A stretch of 64,000 bases of DNA from Eubacteriales Family XIII. Incertae Sedis bacterium (lineage in GTDB: Bacteria > Bacillota > Clostridia > Peptostreptococcales > Anaerovoracaceae). The notes below the pieces were generated by a model. That model was not told the origin of the DNA and searched no databases. It was given only the letters and a program-made list of their open reading frames with translations. The DNA is taken from NCBI GenBank assembly GCA_031264295.1, contig JAISED010000015.1, forward strand, positions 16,575 through 80,574. The letters are read 5' to 3'. The first letter of the stretch is position 1; the number at the start of each line of letters is the position of its first letter. A program made the position numbers and the translations under genes. Positions 7,874 to 18,181 of this stretch are shown piece by piece.

Positions 7874-8469
7874 GTGAGTTCTCCAAAGTTTTTCAGTATT
7901 CGCAAGCCGATCCCACCGCTCTTCTCGGGGTGAAACTGACAACCAAACACATTGCCTTTAAAAACAAGCCCCGGTATCAAATCCCCATATTCTGTGTAAA
8001 GCGATATATTTTCCATATCTGTCACCGCCTTATACGAATGGACAAAATACAGCCTATCCCCCTCTGAAACGCCCGCAGCGAGCGGGCATTCAGCGGCGCG
8101 TCTGACATCGCTCCATCCCATATGGGGAATCTTCAAGCCCGGCGCGTTTATACGCTCCACCTTACCCGCAATAAGACCAAGCCCCCGCGTCTTTTCAAAC
8201 TCATATCCCCATTCGAAGAGTATCTGCATCCCAAGGCATATGCCAAGAAGCGGCTTTTTCTCCGACATGTTGATAATCGTATCAATAAGTCCTGCGGATT
8301 CCAGTTTTCCCATCGCATCAGGAAAAGCTCCGACTCCCGGTAATATTAATTTTTCAGCCTCGGCCAGCTGTCCCTTCTCCGAGCTTATTACACTCTCAAA
8401 ACCCAGAAAATCCAGCGCGTTTTTCACACTGAAAAGGTTACCCGCGCCATAATCAATGATCGCTATCAT
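7870..8469 (-). CDS. hisH: Imidazole glycerol phosphate synthase, glutaminase subunit
   Basis: Class I glutamine amidotransferase that feeds ammonia to HisF. The 199 residues start MIAIIDYGAGNLFSVKNAL and carry the nucleophile elbow GICLGMQILFEWG and the catalytic histidine and glutamate in CQFHPEKSG. The start at 8469 overlaps the hisB stop by four bases; a longer frame upstream lies inside hisB. Complete triad is visible. Confidence 0.97.
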   Translation of the reverse strand: MIAIIDYGAGNLFSVKNALDFLGFESVISSEKGQLAEAEKLILPGVGAFPDAMGKLESAGLIDTIINMSEKKPLLGICLGMQILFEWGYEFEKTRGLGLIAGKVERINAPGLKIPHMGWSDVRRAAECPLAAGVSEGDRLYFVHSYKAVTDMENISLYTEYGDLIPGLVFKGNVFGCQFHPEKSGGIGLRILKNFGELT

Positions 8470-9044
8470 AGGCTTCCTTTCGTCGAGAGCGTTCCGCTCC
8501 CCATAACAGCCGCCGCTTCCCCGAGCGCATGGGCGAAAGCTTTGAAAACTGCCTCGCATTTATGGTGATCATTTTCACCGTACAAAATGTTGATGTGCAA
8601 GGTGAGTCTCGCGTTTGAAGCAAAGGCTTTGAAGAATTCTTTCACCATCTGAGTCTCCATCCGCCCCATGCGCGCGTACTGAAATCTCCCGTTAAAAACC
8701 AAATAATCCCTGCCGCTGACGTCTACAGCACACGACGCAAGAGCTTCATCCATTGGAATGCTTGAATTCCCATATCTGGATATTCCATCCTTGTCACCTA
8801 GGGCTTTCGCAAAGGCCTGTCCCACCGTTATCCCAACATCCTCAATGGTATGGTGTCCGTCCACAAATATATCACCTTTACATGATATATAGATGTCAAA
8901 ACCGCTATGAACAGCCAGCGCTGTCAACATGTGATCGAAAAAACCTATGCCCGTCTCAATCTCCGCCGCTCCCGCGCCGTCCAGGTTCAGTTTCACCTTT
9001 ACATCCGTCTCTTTAGTCGTTCTCTGCACTTCACCTATTCTCAT
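8466..9044 (-). CDS. hisB: Imidazoleglycerol-phosphate dehydratase
   Basis: Sixth step of histidine synthesis, manganese-dependent dehydration of IGP. Monofunctional 192-residue form with the metal-binding repeats FFDHML and DGHHTIEDVGI in the first half and NDHHKCEAVFKAFAHAL in the second. No phosphatase domain is fused, which agrees with a separate hisJ at 62506. Overlaps hisH and follows hisD after a 210-base gap filled with repeats. Confidence 0.97.
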   Translation of the reverse strand: MRIGEVQRTTKETDVKVKLNLDGAGAAEIETGIGFFDHMLTALAVHSGFDIYISCKGDIFVDGHHTIEDVGITVGQAFAKALGDKDGISRYGNSSIPMDEALASCAVDVSGRDYLVFNGRFQYARMGRMETQMVKEFFKAFASNARLTLHINILYGENDHHKCEAVFKAFAHALGEAAAVMGSGTLSTKGSL

Positions 9045-9127
9045 TCCCTGCTCCGTTCCGGCGAACCTCGCCCTACGCTTGCGATTATACCCGCAAGCGG
9101 TTTACGTTCGCTAAATTTATTCTACTC

Positions 9128-9235
9128 CGGCGGACACGCTGCTGTCGCCCGCTCCGGCAGACATGCCGCTGTCGCCCGCTCCGACAGACACGCCGCTGTC
9201 GCCCGCTCCGGCAGGCACGCCACTGCCGCCCGCGC
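9128..9235. repeat. 27-bp tandem repeat, 4 copies, hisD-hisB spacer
   Basis: Four adjacent 27-base units, each ending CTGTCGCCCGCTC or a close variant, fill 108 of the 211 bases between hisD and hisB. The copies diverge slightly from one another, most in the last. No spacers and no coding conservation are apparent. Confidence 0.9.
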
Positions 9236-9255
9236 TGCAAGCGGTTCGCATCCGG

Positions 9256-10656
9256 CTAATCCCCGAATCTGATCCTGACTGCGTTTGCGTGCGCCGTTAG
9301 ACCCTCGCGTTCGGCTATCAGTATTATATCATTCTTTGCATCTTCAAGCGCTTCTTTTGTATAAAAAGTGTAACTCATCCTCTTTACGAAGTCGTATACT
9401 CCGAGCGGCGAAGCAAACCTCGCAGTTCCTGATGTGGGGAGCACATGATTCGTCCCCGCGTAATAATCCCCCAGAGGTTCGGGGGCAAACTCTCCACAGA
9501 ACACAGACCCCGCGTTTCTTATCAATTTCAGCGCGTCCAATGGTTCTTCCGTGAGTATTTCCAGATGCTCCGGCGCGATCCTGTCCGCGATGGCGCACAT
9601 CTCGCCCAAATCTCTACATATAATAATGATTCCGTGATTTTTTAACGACGACTTCGCCGTTTCACAGCGTTCTAGATTTTTTAGTTGTTCCGCAAGCTGC
9701 TTCGATACCCCTTCCGCAACGCTTTTGCTGGTGGTCAAGAGTATAGCCGCGGCGTTGACGTCATGCTCCGCCTGGCTAAGCATATCAGCGGCGGCATATG
9801 CAGGTTCGGCGGTTTCATCTGCCATTATCAGTATTTCACTGGGACCTGCGATCATCTCTATATCGACTTGTCCGAAAAGCAGGCGCTTAGCCGTAGCTAC
9901 GAAGATATTGCCGGGTCCTACGATCTTATCTACCCTAGGTACAGTCTCGGTTCCATACGCCATCGCAGCGACCGCCTGCGCCCCTCCCATCAGCAGCACC
10001 CTATCCACACCCGCCAGATACGCCGCGGCAAGTATATCCGGATTAGCGATCATCGTCTGCGCCCCTTGTTCAGGCCGCGCAAGCGTGTTAGCCTCAGCCG
10101 CGTCTGAGGCCGCCTGTACATGACGCGTCTCTTGCAAGGCGTCCGCCGGTAAAGCGGCGGCTAAAGGCGGCGTCGCCGCAATCAATTCCCCCACTCCCGC
10201 CAGCTTCGCCGGTATACCGTTCATCAGCACAGTCGACGGATAAGCAGCTGTCCCACCGGGCACATAAAGTCCCACCCTGTCCAGACCTCTGACGATCTGT
10301 CCTACGAGCGCCCCGTCCCGCGAGATTTCGTAACCGTGCGTCTGCTGCAACTCATGATATTCGCGTATATTCGCGGCGGCTTTAGTCAAAGCCGCCTTGA
10401 ACTCGGCGTCAGCCGAATCAAAAGCCGCCTTCATCTGCTCCCTGCCGATTTCGAACTGCTCAGGCAGACCGCCGTCAAAACGCAAACTATATTTTTTCAG
10501 CGCAGCGTCGCCATTATCCTTAATATCCCTAATGATCCCAAGTACCGTTTCCTCTGTTTCTCTGCTTCTTTCACCTGCGCGCTTCTCCATCTTTTCCAGC
10601 TCAAGCAGTTCATCCCTGCCGTTCGCTTCCATTATTTTTATAATACTTGTCTCCAT
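9256..10656 (-). CDS. hisD: Histidinol dehydrogenase
   Basis: Last two steps of histidine synthesis: NAD-dependent oxidation of histidinol to histidine. Signature elements are [48 protein letters not shown], the catalytic APEHLEI and the C-terminal [13 protein letters not shown]. At 466 residues it is longer than the usual 425-435; the excess is about 38 residues (roughly 165-203, bases 10048-10164) rich in Ala, Gln and Glu, inserted after AATPPL and before [13 protein letters not shown]. The motifs on both sides are intact, so the enzyme is probably active with a surface loop. Confidence 0.95.
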   Translation of the reverse strand: METSIIKIMEANGRDELLELEKMEKRAGERSRETEETVLGIIRDIKDNGDAALKKYSLRFDGGLPEQFEIGREQMKAAFDSADAEFKAALTKAAANIREYHELQQTHGYEISRDGALVGQIVRGLDRVGLYVPGGTAAYPSTVLMNGIPAKLAGVGELIAATPPLAAALPADALQETRHVQAASDAAEANTLARPEQGAQTMIANPDILAAAYLAGVDRVLLMGGAQAVAAMAYGTETVPRVDKIVGPGNIFVATAKRLLFGQVDIEMIAGPSEILIMADETAEPAYAAADMLSQAEHDVNAAAILLTTSKSVAEGVSKQLAEQLKNLERCETAKSSLKNHGIIIICRDLGEMCAIADRIAPEHLEILTEEPLDALKLIRNAGSVFCGEFAPEPLGDYYAGTNHVLPTSGTARFASPLGVYDFVKRMSYTFYTKEALEDAKNDIILIAEREGLTAHANAVRIRFGD

Positions 10657-10704
10657 GCTTCCCTCCGCTGAATTGGAGCTACTTTGTTCTTTAATTAATC
10701 GAAA

Positions 10705-12533
10705 TTAAACTATGTTCCGCCCAATAACGCCTTGCAATGCGGCCGCCAATGAATCAACATCCCTTTTCTTCATCTTCATACTTGCTACGTTTACAATCAG
10801 CCTCGCCGACAAGGGGCGAATCTCCTCTATCACCTCAAGACCGTTCTCCCTGAGCGTCACGCCCGTCTCTACTATATCCACGATTCCGTCGGCTAAATCC
10901 AAAAGCGGTGCAAGTTCTACAGAGCCTTCTATTTTTATTATCTGCACGTCCATGCCCTTGCTTTCGAACCATGAACCGGCGACATTAGGATACTTAGTGG
11001 CTATCCTTTTTGTGCCATAGCCTCCGTAAAAATCCCCTCCCTTAGGTTCCGCCAGTACGAATCGGCAAATCCCGGCTTTCAAATCCATTATTTCATAAAA
11101 AACGCCTCCATGCTCGGCGATGGTGTCCTTGCCAACGACGCCGGCGTCACAAACCCCGTGCTCCACATATGTAATCACATCAGCCGCCTTCACTAGGACA
11201 ACCTCTATATTTGTTCCCGGTATCGGCAGCAATAGTTTCCTGCCCTTGTCAAGCAGGTTGCTTACATCATAACCCGCATCCGCCATCATCTTAACGACGT
11301 CCTTTTCCAAGCGCCCTTTCGTCAAAGCCACCCGCAGCACATCGCCTCCGGCGCCCTGCCGTGCACCGGCACAAACGTCGCTTCCGGTGCCCTGCCTCGC
11401 ACCGGCACAAACATCGCTTCCGGCGTCCTGCCTCGCACCGGCACAAACGTCGCTTCCTGCGCCCTGCCGTGCACCGGCACAAACATCGCCGGCAGTGACC
11501 CTCCCCGGCGCCGCGAGCTTGATACCGGCCTCAGTTCCAATCCGCTCCCGCGCGTTGCGCTTCCTCAACTCCTCCGCCAGTGAATCCACCTGCATGGCGA
11601 ATCCGATGGCCGGCATATCCTCCCCGAAGTCTTTGAATAAGCTGTCATAACGCCCGCCGGACAGTACCGCGTCGCCGTTCGATTCAATATATCCCTTGAA
11701 GACCAGCGAACTATAATACTCCGCCTGATTCACAAGCCCGAAGTCTATAATAAGCTGCTTCTCCAGATCGAGTTCCGCCAGGATTTTGTATACACGCCTC
11801 AAATAAACAAGCATCTCCATCAGCCCGCTATTATGGCCTTCAAACAATTTCTCCGCCGCGTCAAGCGCCTCCGCACCGCCGAATAGCCTAGGCAAGCCCC
11901 GCAATATAGCGGTCGTTCCGCTTTGCGGCAGTCTCTCAAGATCATCGTCCAGCGCCGCATAATTCTTTGCGGCAATATGTTCGTGTATCCTGACTTTTTC
12001 ATCCGCGCCCGCCTCAAGCTCCGACATGAGCAGTTTGAATATCCCCACATGCCCCAATTCCAGCCTGAAACGCGAACCGGAACAAACAGCGAGTGATTCC
12101 GCCGCCGCGCTGATTATCTCCGCGTCCGATTCAAATGTCGAAAGCCCGATAAGCTCTATCCCCATCTGCATCAGCTCACCGAGCTTGCCCTTAAGCTCGG
12201 GCTGGTTGCGGAAAACCCTCTGTGCATAATAGAGGCGTATCGGCAGCTCACAGCCCCTCAGCTTTGTCGCCGTCATTCGGGCTATAGGTATAGTTGAATC
12301 CGGTCTTAGAGTCAGAATCCTGCCCCTATTGTCAATGAACTTGTACATACTTTCTTGCGGATAATACACGGAATTCGTTGAAAATACATCATAGAACTCA
12401 AATCCCGGCGTCATCACCTCGCGATAATCCCGTTTTTCAAACACGTCCCTCAGTCTTCCCACGATGGTATTTTGCGCCTCACATTCTTCGAACATGAGAT
12501 CCCGTGTACCCTCTGGGGTAATTCTATCATATT

Positions 12534-12540
<7 letters not shown>
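10705..12540 (-). CDS. hisZG: HisZ-HisG fusion: ATP phosphoribosyltransferase with regulatory subunit
   Basis: First step of histidine synthesis. Residues 1-333 are HisZ, a histidyl-tRNA synthetase-like regulatory subunit (RITPEGTRDLMFEE, LRPDSTIPIAR, YYAQRVFRNQP, LSGGRYDSL). Residues 401-611 are a short-form HisG catalytic subunit (LRVALTKGRLEKDV, AADVITYVEHGVCDAGVVGK, the PRPP loop DIVETGVTLRENGL). Normally the two are separate genes whose products form an octamer. Here they are one open frame joined by a linker with four 12-residue repeats of the type SDVCAGARQGAG (residues 351-398). No stop or internal start with ribosome site is evident at the junction. First gene of the operon; ATG preceded by GGAGAG. 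Confidence 0.92.
11347..11490 (-). repeat. 36-bp in-frame tandem repeat, 4 copies, HisZ-HisG linker
   Basis: Four adjacent 36-base units encode GDVCAGARQGAG-like 12-residue repeats. The unit length is a multiple of three, so copy changes would keep the frame. The repeat joins the end of the HisZ domain to the start of the HisG domain and contains one cysteine per unit. Confidence 0.92.
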
Positions 12541-12722
<182 letters not shown>

Positions 12723-12733
12723 TTCACTTTACC

Positions 12734-12762
12734 ATTTTACTACGATAAAGCACTAAAGTCAA
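12734..12762 (-). promoter_or_regulatory. Sigma-A promoter of the histidine operon
   Basis: On the minus strand TTGACT (12757-12762), 17 bases, TAAAAT (12734-12739). It sits about 190 bases before hisZG. No T-box stem, specifier loop or terminator/antiterminator pair could be recognised between it and the gene. Confidence 0.75.
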
Positions 12763-12857
12763 CATTATTTTTATAGAATATTTTCAAATAGTATGTTACA
12801 AAATTATTATTTCCGCAGAATAATAATTTCGCAGATTGATTCATTCCGCAGAATTAC

Positions 12858-12886
12858 TTGCATTTTCACTATATTTATGGTACAAT
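12858..12886 (+). promoter_or_regulatory. Sigma-A-like promoter of the chemoreceptor gene
   Basis: TTGCAT (12858-12863), 17 bases, TACAAT (12881-12886), about 90 bases before the start codon. Three similar TTCCGCAGAAT-like segments (around 12810, 12828 and 12844) lie just upstream and could be a regulator site. Confidence 0.55.
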
Positions 12887-12974
12887 TTCTTCTGTAATAT
12901 ACTTACATATATACCTACAAGCATAAACAATGGTATTAATAAATTATTAGTAATATATGGAGGCAATTTAAACT

Positions 12975-14984
12975 ATGAAAAGCATCAGTACAAGACTTGT
13001 AGCGGTAATGCTACTGATCTCGTTGGTGGGCATGGGCTTAATCGCTTGCGCGGGGGCGATTTTGCTCAGAAATTCTCTAATCGAAGAATCACTGGAAAGG
13101 GTCGCGCAGAATACTGCCAAGGAATCCGAACGGATCAACGGCTGGCTTGAAGCACAAAAATCATATATACAATCATTTGCTGTCGAAGCTTCGATGCGTG
13201 ATGATTATTCCGAAGATGCTCTATTCCCCGTACTTAAAGCACATCTGGCGGAGAATCCGCAAGACTTCGATGTATATCTGGGCTTTCCGGACGGTCACGC
13301 GGTGTTCGCTACGGAATTCGCCCCCAACTACGCCGGAGGGTGGTCTGCGCCGAAACGACCGTGGTATATAGACGCTCTCGCAGACACCGGCAAATCCGTA
13401 ATCACTGACATTTACACGGACACGCAAACAGGTGAACTCTGTATGACTATCTCGAAGGCAGTCAAAAAGAACGGTCAGGTCGTCGGCGTCGCCGCCGCGG
13501 ACGTTCTGATCAGTGAGTTGAAGGACATCGTCAACGCGACAAGCGTCGGCGACGGCAGCTACGCCTTCATGACCGCTGCGGACGGAAGCATACTTATCTT
13601 ACTTGATGATTATCCGCCGGACGAGAACGATGTTTTTCCTAAGTTGCAGGAAATCGACAACGGCGCTTTCGCGCCTCTGTGGGATGGTATGGCGGCAGAG
13701 GGCAGCAAAATGAAGTTTTCGAGCATCTTCGGAGAAGACATGTATTATTCGGCGAATACTATATCTGCGTCGGGTTGGAAGCTCTTTACCGCCATCCCGG
13801 CAAACGTCGTTGAAGCGCCGGTATATAACCTGATTATGCTCAGCGCCGCCCTGCTGCTTGTGATGATGCTGCTTTCTTTTCTCATGATCCGGATAATGGT
13901 CAAGCGTATGATCGTGAGACCGGTGGCTGCTCTTACAAAGGCTGCTGATTCGCTGGCTGAAGGCAGCGCGAATATCGATCTGGCAGAACGCGGCGACGAT
14001 GAAATCGGCAAACTCACCAAATCATTCCTTAGTATGGCTTCATGTATACATCAGCAGGCGAGCGCCACCGAATGTATCGCGGGAGGCGATCTTTCAAAAC
14101 CTATACCTGTCCGTTCCGCCAACGATGTAATCGGCAATTCGCTCAACACTCTCAACAAAAATCTGAACCACTTCATCGCAGGCATAGCAACCGCGTCGAG
14201 GACGGTTTCTTCGGGTTCAGGTCAGATCGCCAACAGTTCGCAAACTCTCGCTCAAGGCGCCACGGAACAGGCTGCTACAATACAGGAACTTTCAGGGACT
14301 ATTTCCACTATGTCCCACCAAATCAGTTCTATTGAAGAGAAAACCAATGAAACAAATCTCGTGAGCAAACAGATTGCCGAGAACGCTAAAAAGGGCGCGG
14401 AATATATGAACAATATGATCTCCGCTGTCGATGAGATCGGCAAGTCGTCGATGAACATCTCCCGCGTGATCAAGACCATAGAGGATATCGCGTTTCAGAC
14501 CAATATATTAGCGCTCAACGCAGCCGTGGAGGCCGCACGAGCCGGGCAGCACGGTCAGGGTTTCGCCGTAGTCGCAGATGAGGTTCGCATGTTGGCCGGA
14601 CACAGCGCCAAAGCGGTAAGCGAAACCACCGCGCTTATAGAGGATACCATATCGAAAGCATCCGAAGGAACGAAGATTGCAAAACAGACAAGCGAATCAT
14701 TCCGCACGATTATTGAAGCGATCGATAACAACGCAAATCTCTCGGGCGAGGTTAGTGCGGCAATGAAACAGCAGATGGGTGAGGTGCTCAAGCTGGATAA
14801 ACAGACCGAGCAGGTCAACAATGTCGTGGATGCTAACGTAGCCATATCAGAAGAATGCGCCGCGGCGGCTCAAGAGTTGTCAGCCGAGGCCGAAAAACTG
14901 GCGTCGCTGGTGCAGCTGTTCAAATGCGCTGACGACGAATCAGGCGGTTCAGAATCAGGCGGGCAACCCGCATTGTTAGGTTGA
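12975..14984 (+). CDS. Methyl-accepting chemotaxis protein with Cache sensor
   Basis: Transmembrane chemoreceptor that controls CheA. First membrane helix at about residues 8-31 and second at about 283-306, enclosing an extracellular dCache-type sensor of some 240 residues ([53 protein letters not shown]). Then a HAMP segment ([16 protein letters not shown]), and a cytoplasmic signalling domain with the hairpin tip [19 protein letters not shown] (from about 503). GGAGG precedes the ATG. The ligand is unknown. No flagellar or che genes are in the window. A second copy of its last 40 codons lies at 15742. Confidence 0.95.
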   Translation: MKSISTRLVAVMLLISLVGMGLIACAGAILLRNSLIEESLERVAQNTAKESERINGWLEAQKSYIQSFAVEASMRDDYSEDALFPVLKAHLAENPQDFDVYLGFPDGHAVFATEFAPNYAGGWSAPKRPWYIDALADTGKSVITDIYTDTQTGELCMTISKAVKKNGQVVGVAAADVLISELKDIVNATSVGDGSYAFMTAADGSILILLDDYPPDENDVFPKLQEIDNGAFAPLWDGMAAEGSKMKFSSIFGEDMYYSANTISASGWKLFTAIPANVVEAPVYNLIMLSAALLLVMMLLSFLMIRIMVKRMIVRPVAALTKAADSLAEGSANIDLAERGDDEIGKLTKSFLSMASCIHQQASATECIAGGDLSKPIPVRSANDVIGNSLNTLNKNLNHFIAGIATASRTVSSGSGQIANSSQTLAQGATEQAATIQELSGTISTMSHQISSIEEKTNETNLVSKQIAENAKKGAEYMNNMISAVDEIGKSSMNISRVIKTIEDIAFQTNILALNAAVEAARAGQHGQGFAVVADEVRMLAGHSAKAVSETTALIEDTISKASEGTKIAKQTSESFRTIIEAIDNNANLSGEVSAAMKQQMGEVLKLDKQTEQVNNVVDANVAISEECAAAAQELSAEAEKLASLVQLFKCADDESGGSESGGQPALLG

Positions 14985-15099
14985 CAATCGCATAAATACA
15001 TGTTAAAGTTATCCTGCGTTGGAAGCTTGTATATAATGCCAGATGTATCCGTATAAGTGTTGACGTTTTAAGCAACTTGCGTTTCGATGGAGGGGTAAC

Positions 15100-15744
15100 A
15101 TGAAAAAAAATATAATTGCAGTTATTTCATTGGCGGTTTTAGCTATGTTGTCGGTATTGGTGATGCGGACGTCCGCCGGTGAGCCGAATAATTCAAACGT
15201 AGAAAGTATTAGCATCATTATTGATGCGGCTGATGATAGCATTCGTGAAATTGTGTACATTGAAGACATAAATGCCGACAACGCCTTAGAAAAGCTCGGT
15301 GTTGATGTCAACAAGGAGGAATACAGCGGTGTCTATATCGACGATGATGGCAATTTGGTGCTTATGCTGGTAGAAGATAGCGAATCATTGAATGATATCG
15401 TATACAATACCCCGGAACTGATTACCGGCAAAAGTATTAAAAGCAGAACATCCAGCGATGATGGCAATGTTTTGTTGATGTCCGCAAAATACTCAGCTGA
15501 CGAATTGGACGCCATAATCGGATTCCTTCTTCCGAGCCTTGATGATTTTGGAATTTTATGTATTGAGACTGATGTTATTTCTAATACTGTCGGCATTGGA
15601 TTATTAAACGCCGATGAAACAGCAAAGAATACCATTATTGATGCGTTGTATGAAAATGTGGAACTGTCTGGAAAAAGTATAGAAGATGCATTAGAATTTA
15701 AGTATATGACAGAAGATGATATACCGCAATTGCTTACAAGGTAG
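15100..15744 (+). CDS. Secreted protein of unknown function
   Basis: 214 residues. An N-terminal signal or membrane anchor (MKKNIIAVISLAVLAMLSVL) is followed by an acidic, probably alpha/beta region with no motif I recognise (VESISIIIDAADDSIREIVY, GVYIDDDGNLVLMLVEDSES). GGAGGGG lies 7 bases before the ATG. It is inserted between an intact chemoreceptor and the remnant of another, and its stop codon falls at the junction with that remnant. The base composition is more AT-rich than its neighbours, which may point to acquisition. Function is not assignable. Confidence 0.65.
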   Translation: MKKNIIAVISLAVLAMLSVLVMRTSAGEPNNSNVESISIIIDAADDSIREIVYIEDINADNALEKLGVDVNKEEYSGVYIDDDGNLVLMLVEDSESLNDIVYNTPELITGKSIKSRTSSDDGNVLLMSAKYSADELDAIIGFLLPSLDDFGILCIETDVISNTVGIGLLNADETAKNTIIDALYENVELSGKSIEDALEFKYMTEDDIPQLLTR

Positions 15745-15872
15745 TTGAAGCGAACGTAGCTATATCAGAAGAATGCGCGGCGGCGGCTCAAGAGTTGTCG
15801 GCCGAAGCTGAAAAGCTGGCGTCGCTGGTGCAGGTGTTCAAGTGCGCCGACGACGAAACAAGGCGATTGGCG
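15742..15872 (+). pseudogene. Remnant of a chemoreceptor 3' end
   Basis: Reads [20 protein letters not shown] and then [20 protein letters not shown], almost the same as the end of the intact chemoreceptor at 14824-14937 ([20 protein letters not shown]). DNA identity is high but with many synonymous changes, so this is the end of a diverged tandem paralogue and not a recent copy. The rest of that gene is gone. Confidence 0.8.
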
Positions 15873-15882
15873 AAAACCGATT

Positions 15883-16713
15883 TCACAAGGCGAGATTTAC
15901 GGCGGGAAAACCGACGAGCCTTTTTCTCTTGAGTTGGCGGCACTGCAAGAACGAACCAAGGGCAGAACAAGAATTGATACTCTGCAACAGTACGAACGCA
16001 TATGGATGGGCTCTCTACCGGGGCATATCAGCGGACAATATCCACAGCGAGACATTTTCTATTCCAGTTATCTTCAAACATATATTCAACGAGATATCAG
16101 AGAAATGAACGCCGGTGTGGATTATTTGCAATTCGCCGACTTCATAAGGGCTGCCGCTTACCGCGCTGGGCAGATGTTGAATATTCACAATATCGCGCTG
16201 GACGTCGGTGTTTCCGATGATACCGCTAAACGCTGGCTCGGTATGATGGAACAATCCGATATCATTTTCTATCTGCGCCCCTTTTCAAATAATCTTTTAA
16301 AGCAAACGGTAAAGGCGCCTAAGATGTATTTTTTCGACACCGGGCTTGTTGCGTATCTTACAAAATACTCATCCCCCGAAATCCTGATGAATGGAGCGAT
16401 TAACGGTGCAATCCTCGAAAATTACGTTGTTTCAGAGATCATGAAAAGCTACAGCAATCGGGGTTTAGAAGCAATATTCCATTATTATCGCGACAAGGAC
16501 AGCAAAGAGATCGATTTGGTGATGGAGAGCGACGGAAAACTGCATCCGATTGAAATCAAGAAAACCGCTTCTCCGTCCCCCGAGCTCACAAACGCGTTTA
16601 AAGTACTCGACAAAGCGGAACTTGAGCGAGGTACGGGCGCTGTTATTTGCATGAAGCAGGAATTATCGGCGATAGATCGTAACACTCTTATCATCCCGAC
16701 ATGGGCATTGTGA
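15883..16713 (+). pseudogene. AAA_14/DUF4143 ATPase, N-terminally truncated
   Basis: The frame starts abruptly within SQGEIYGGKTDEPFSLELAA and continues with the typical family segments QYERIWMGSLPGH, FYSSYLQTYIQRDIREMN, FIRAAAYRAGQMLN, the winged-helix part and the DUF4143 nuclease-like C-terminus (YFFDTGLVAYLT, YRDKDSKEIDLVME, HPIEIKKT). The ATP-binding half with Walker A and B, normally about 150-180 residues, is missing. It is joined directly to the chemoreceptor remnant. A TTG at 15934 could start a 260-residue protein, but there is no clear ribosome site. Confidence 0.8.
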
Positions 16714-17425
16714 TAAATATCATGCAATAAAATATTATTCATTTGAAATTTATCCGCCCTTCATTATGAAACATTCTTTTCTATCTTCCATATTGCCCTA
16801 TGAGGGAAAAGTGAAACTGACAAACCAATAATTCGCCTCACACCGCCTGTTGAAACTGTGGATAAGTCTGTTAATAATTGAAATACCAATCCTTTGGATG
16901 TGGATGGTTTTCCCTGTGAATTATTATGCATAACATGATGTACATTATTGTTTTTGTCATGCGTTTTCTTGAAATTTCAGAGCTTTCTCGCCTTGGATAT
17001 TTATACACCAGTTCGACGGTGCGGCGATTGATTTGCCGAATTATTCTGAAAAGTCGTCATGTGGATAAATCCGTTTTAATCTTCCGTAACTCCCTCGATT
17101 ATCGAATCCCGCGGCTGTCCGGCTGACCTGGTCTTTGCCCCCACACTCGCCTTACCGGCTTTTGCCGGAGGACTTACATCTAAGCTGCGCCATGATCACT
17201 GCCGCCTTGCGGTCCAGTTTACGTGGGTCCTTTAGCCCGCAGCTGGCATGGACTTTCAACCACAGACCCGGACAGCCGCGAGATTCGATTAACTCTGAAT
17301 TCAGTATAATACTGAGTTCCGTATAAACATGCGCGCCCGTCAAACATGTGCGCCCGTTAGACATTGGCGCCCGTCAAACATGTGCACCCGTCAAACTATT
17401 GGCGCCCGTCAGACATGCGCGCCCG
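16714..17425. other. Long gene-free region with DnaA-box-like sites
   Basis: About 700 bases without a believable gene. The left part is AT-rich and holds two exact TGTGGATAA sites (16857-16865 and 17060-17068; the complement of TTATCCACA) and one near match (16899-16907). The right part is more GC-rich, with a small hairpin CCGGCTTTTGCCGG near 17155, a copy of the dispersed palindrome near 17309, and a tandem repeat from about 17331. No dnaA or dnaN lies nearby. Confidence 0.5.
17309..17324. promoter_or_regulatory. Dispersed 16-bp palindrome, one-mismatch copy
   Basis: ATACTGAGTTCCGTAT, the reverse-oriented form with one changed base. A half-copy (CTGAATTCAGTAT) lies just before it at 17295-17307. 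About 100 bases downstream of the comFC stop. Confidence 0.55.
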
Positions 17426-17440
17426 TCAGACATTGGCGCC
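17331..17440. repeat. 34-35-bp tandem repeat, about 3 copies, at the comFC 3' end
   Basis: Three adjacent units built from half-units of the type CGCCCGTCAAACATGTG, alternating with GACATTGG. The last unit covers the final codons and stop of comFC (Gly-Ala-Asn-Val-stop), so the gene end lies inside the repeat. Confidence 0.8.
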
Positions 17441-18169
17441 TGACGCGCCGGCTGCCAGCACTATGAAACATACGGACTTCGCGCCTGCATCCGTAAGCAC
17501 CTTGGCACACGCGTCCAATGTGCTGCCTGTCGTATATATATCGTCTACTATCAGCAGACGTTTTCCTCTCACAGCGTCAGCCTTACCCTCCGCCACCGCG
17601 AAAGCGTCTCTTACATTTTCTTCTCTGGCTTCCTTACCTAAACCGCTCATCGGCGCCGTATTCCTGCGGCGCACAAGCGTATCGTTATCATAGTCAAGCC
17701 CTGTTTTGGCGGCAAGCAAGCCTCCGATAAGATCCGCCTGATTGTACCCCCTCTTCCGTTCCTTGGGCTTGTACATCGGCGTCGGCAGTACCGCATCGAA
17801 TTCGGATGCCGCCTCAGCCAGCCTATCATGCATGATCTGCGCAATGCTTTCCGCGTAATACATCCTTCCGAGGTATTTAAAGCCGTGGATCACCTCACGA
17901 CAACTTCCATATTCCAAACAAGCATAGCCCTTTTCATATGCATGGGCGCTCTGGCCGCACTCGCCGCAAAGCGTCCCGTTATAGTCGTCTCCCAGTATCC
18001 TCCCGCACTTTTCACACGTTTTTCCGTTTGCCCATTTGAATTCACGCGCGCACTTGTCGCAGAGCGAGTAGACACGCGTCTCATCTATAAGATTTCCGCA
18101 TGATATACAATAAATCGAAGGCGGAAACACCAGATCCAAGAGCTTACGCGTCAAGGCTCCCATAAACAT
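17426..18169 (-). CDS. comFC: ComF family phosphoribosyltransferase-like protein
   Basis: 247 residues. An N-terminal zinc-ribbon pair (CISCGNLIDETRVYSLCDKC and CEKCGR..CGECG) is followed by a PRTase-type domain with FDAVLPTPMYKPKERKRGYNQ, then the PRPP loop LLIVDDIYTTGSTLDACA. Homologues take part in uptake of transforming DNA and possibly in recombination. It follows recD2 by 12 bases on the same strand, so the two are probably co-transcribed, a DNA-processing pair. The last codons lie within a minisatellite. An ATG at 18163 is an equally good start. Confidence 0.9.
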   Translation of the reverse strand: MFMGALTRKLLDLVFPPSIYCISCGNLIDETRVYSLCDKCAREFKWANGKTCEKCGRILGDDYNGTLCGECGQSAHAYEKGYACLEYGSCREVIHGFKYLGRMYYAESIAQIMHDRLAEAASEFDAVLPTPMYKPKERKRGYNQADLIGGLLAAKTGLDYDNDTLVRRRNTAPMSGLGKEAREENVRDAFAVAEGKADAVRGKRLLIVDDIYTTGSTLDACAKVLTDAGAKSVCFIVLAAGASGANV

Positions 18170-18181
18170 GCCTCCTCCCCC

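Noticed and set aside
7151..7942. Longer hisA, hisH and hisF products from upstream in-frame codons
   Set aside because: The extensions lie inside the preceding gene or repeats, lack ribosome sites and are absent from the families; internal starts at 7873, 8469 and 6985 fit better.
9128..9235. Possible CRISPR array (27-bp repeats)
   Set aside because: Units are directly adjacent without unique spacers and no cas genes exist in the window; the same holds for the other tandem repeats.
15742..15905. Separate small protein from the chemoreceptor fragment
   Set aside because: It has no start codon with ribosome site and matches the tail of the adjacent receptor, so it is a remnant.
16714..17330. 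Chromosomal replication origin
   Set aside because: Only two exact DnaA boxes and no dnaA, dnaN, recF or DNA-unwinding repeats; reported only as a possible DnaA-binding cluster.
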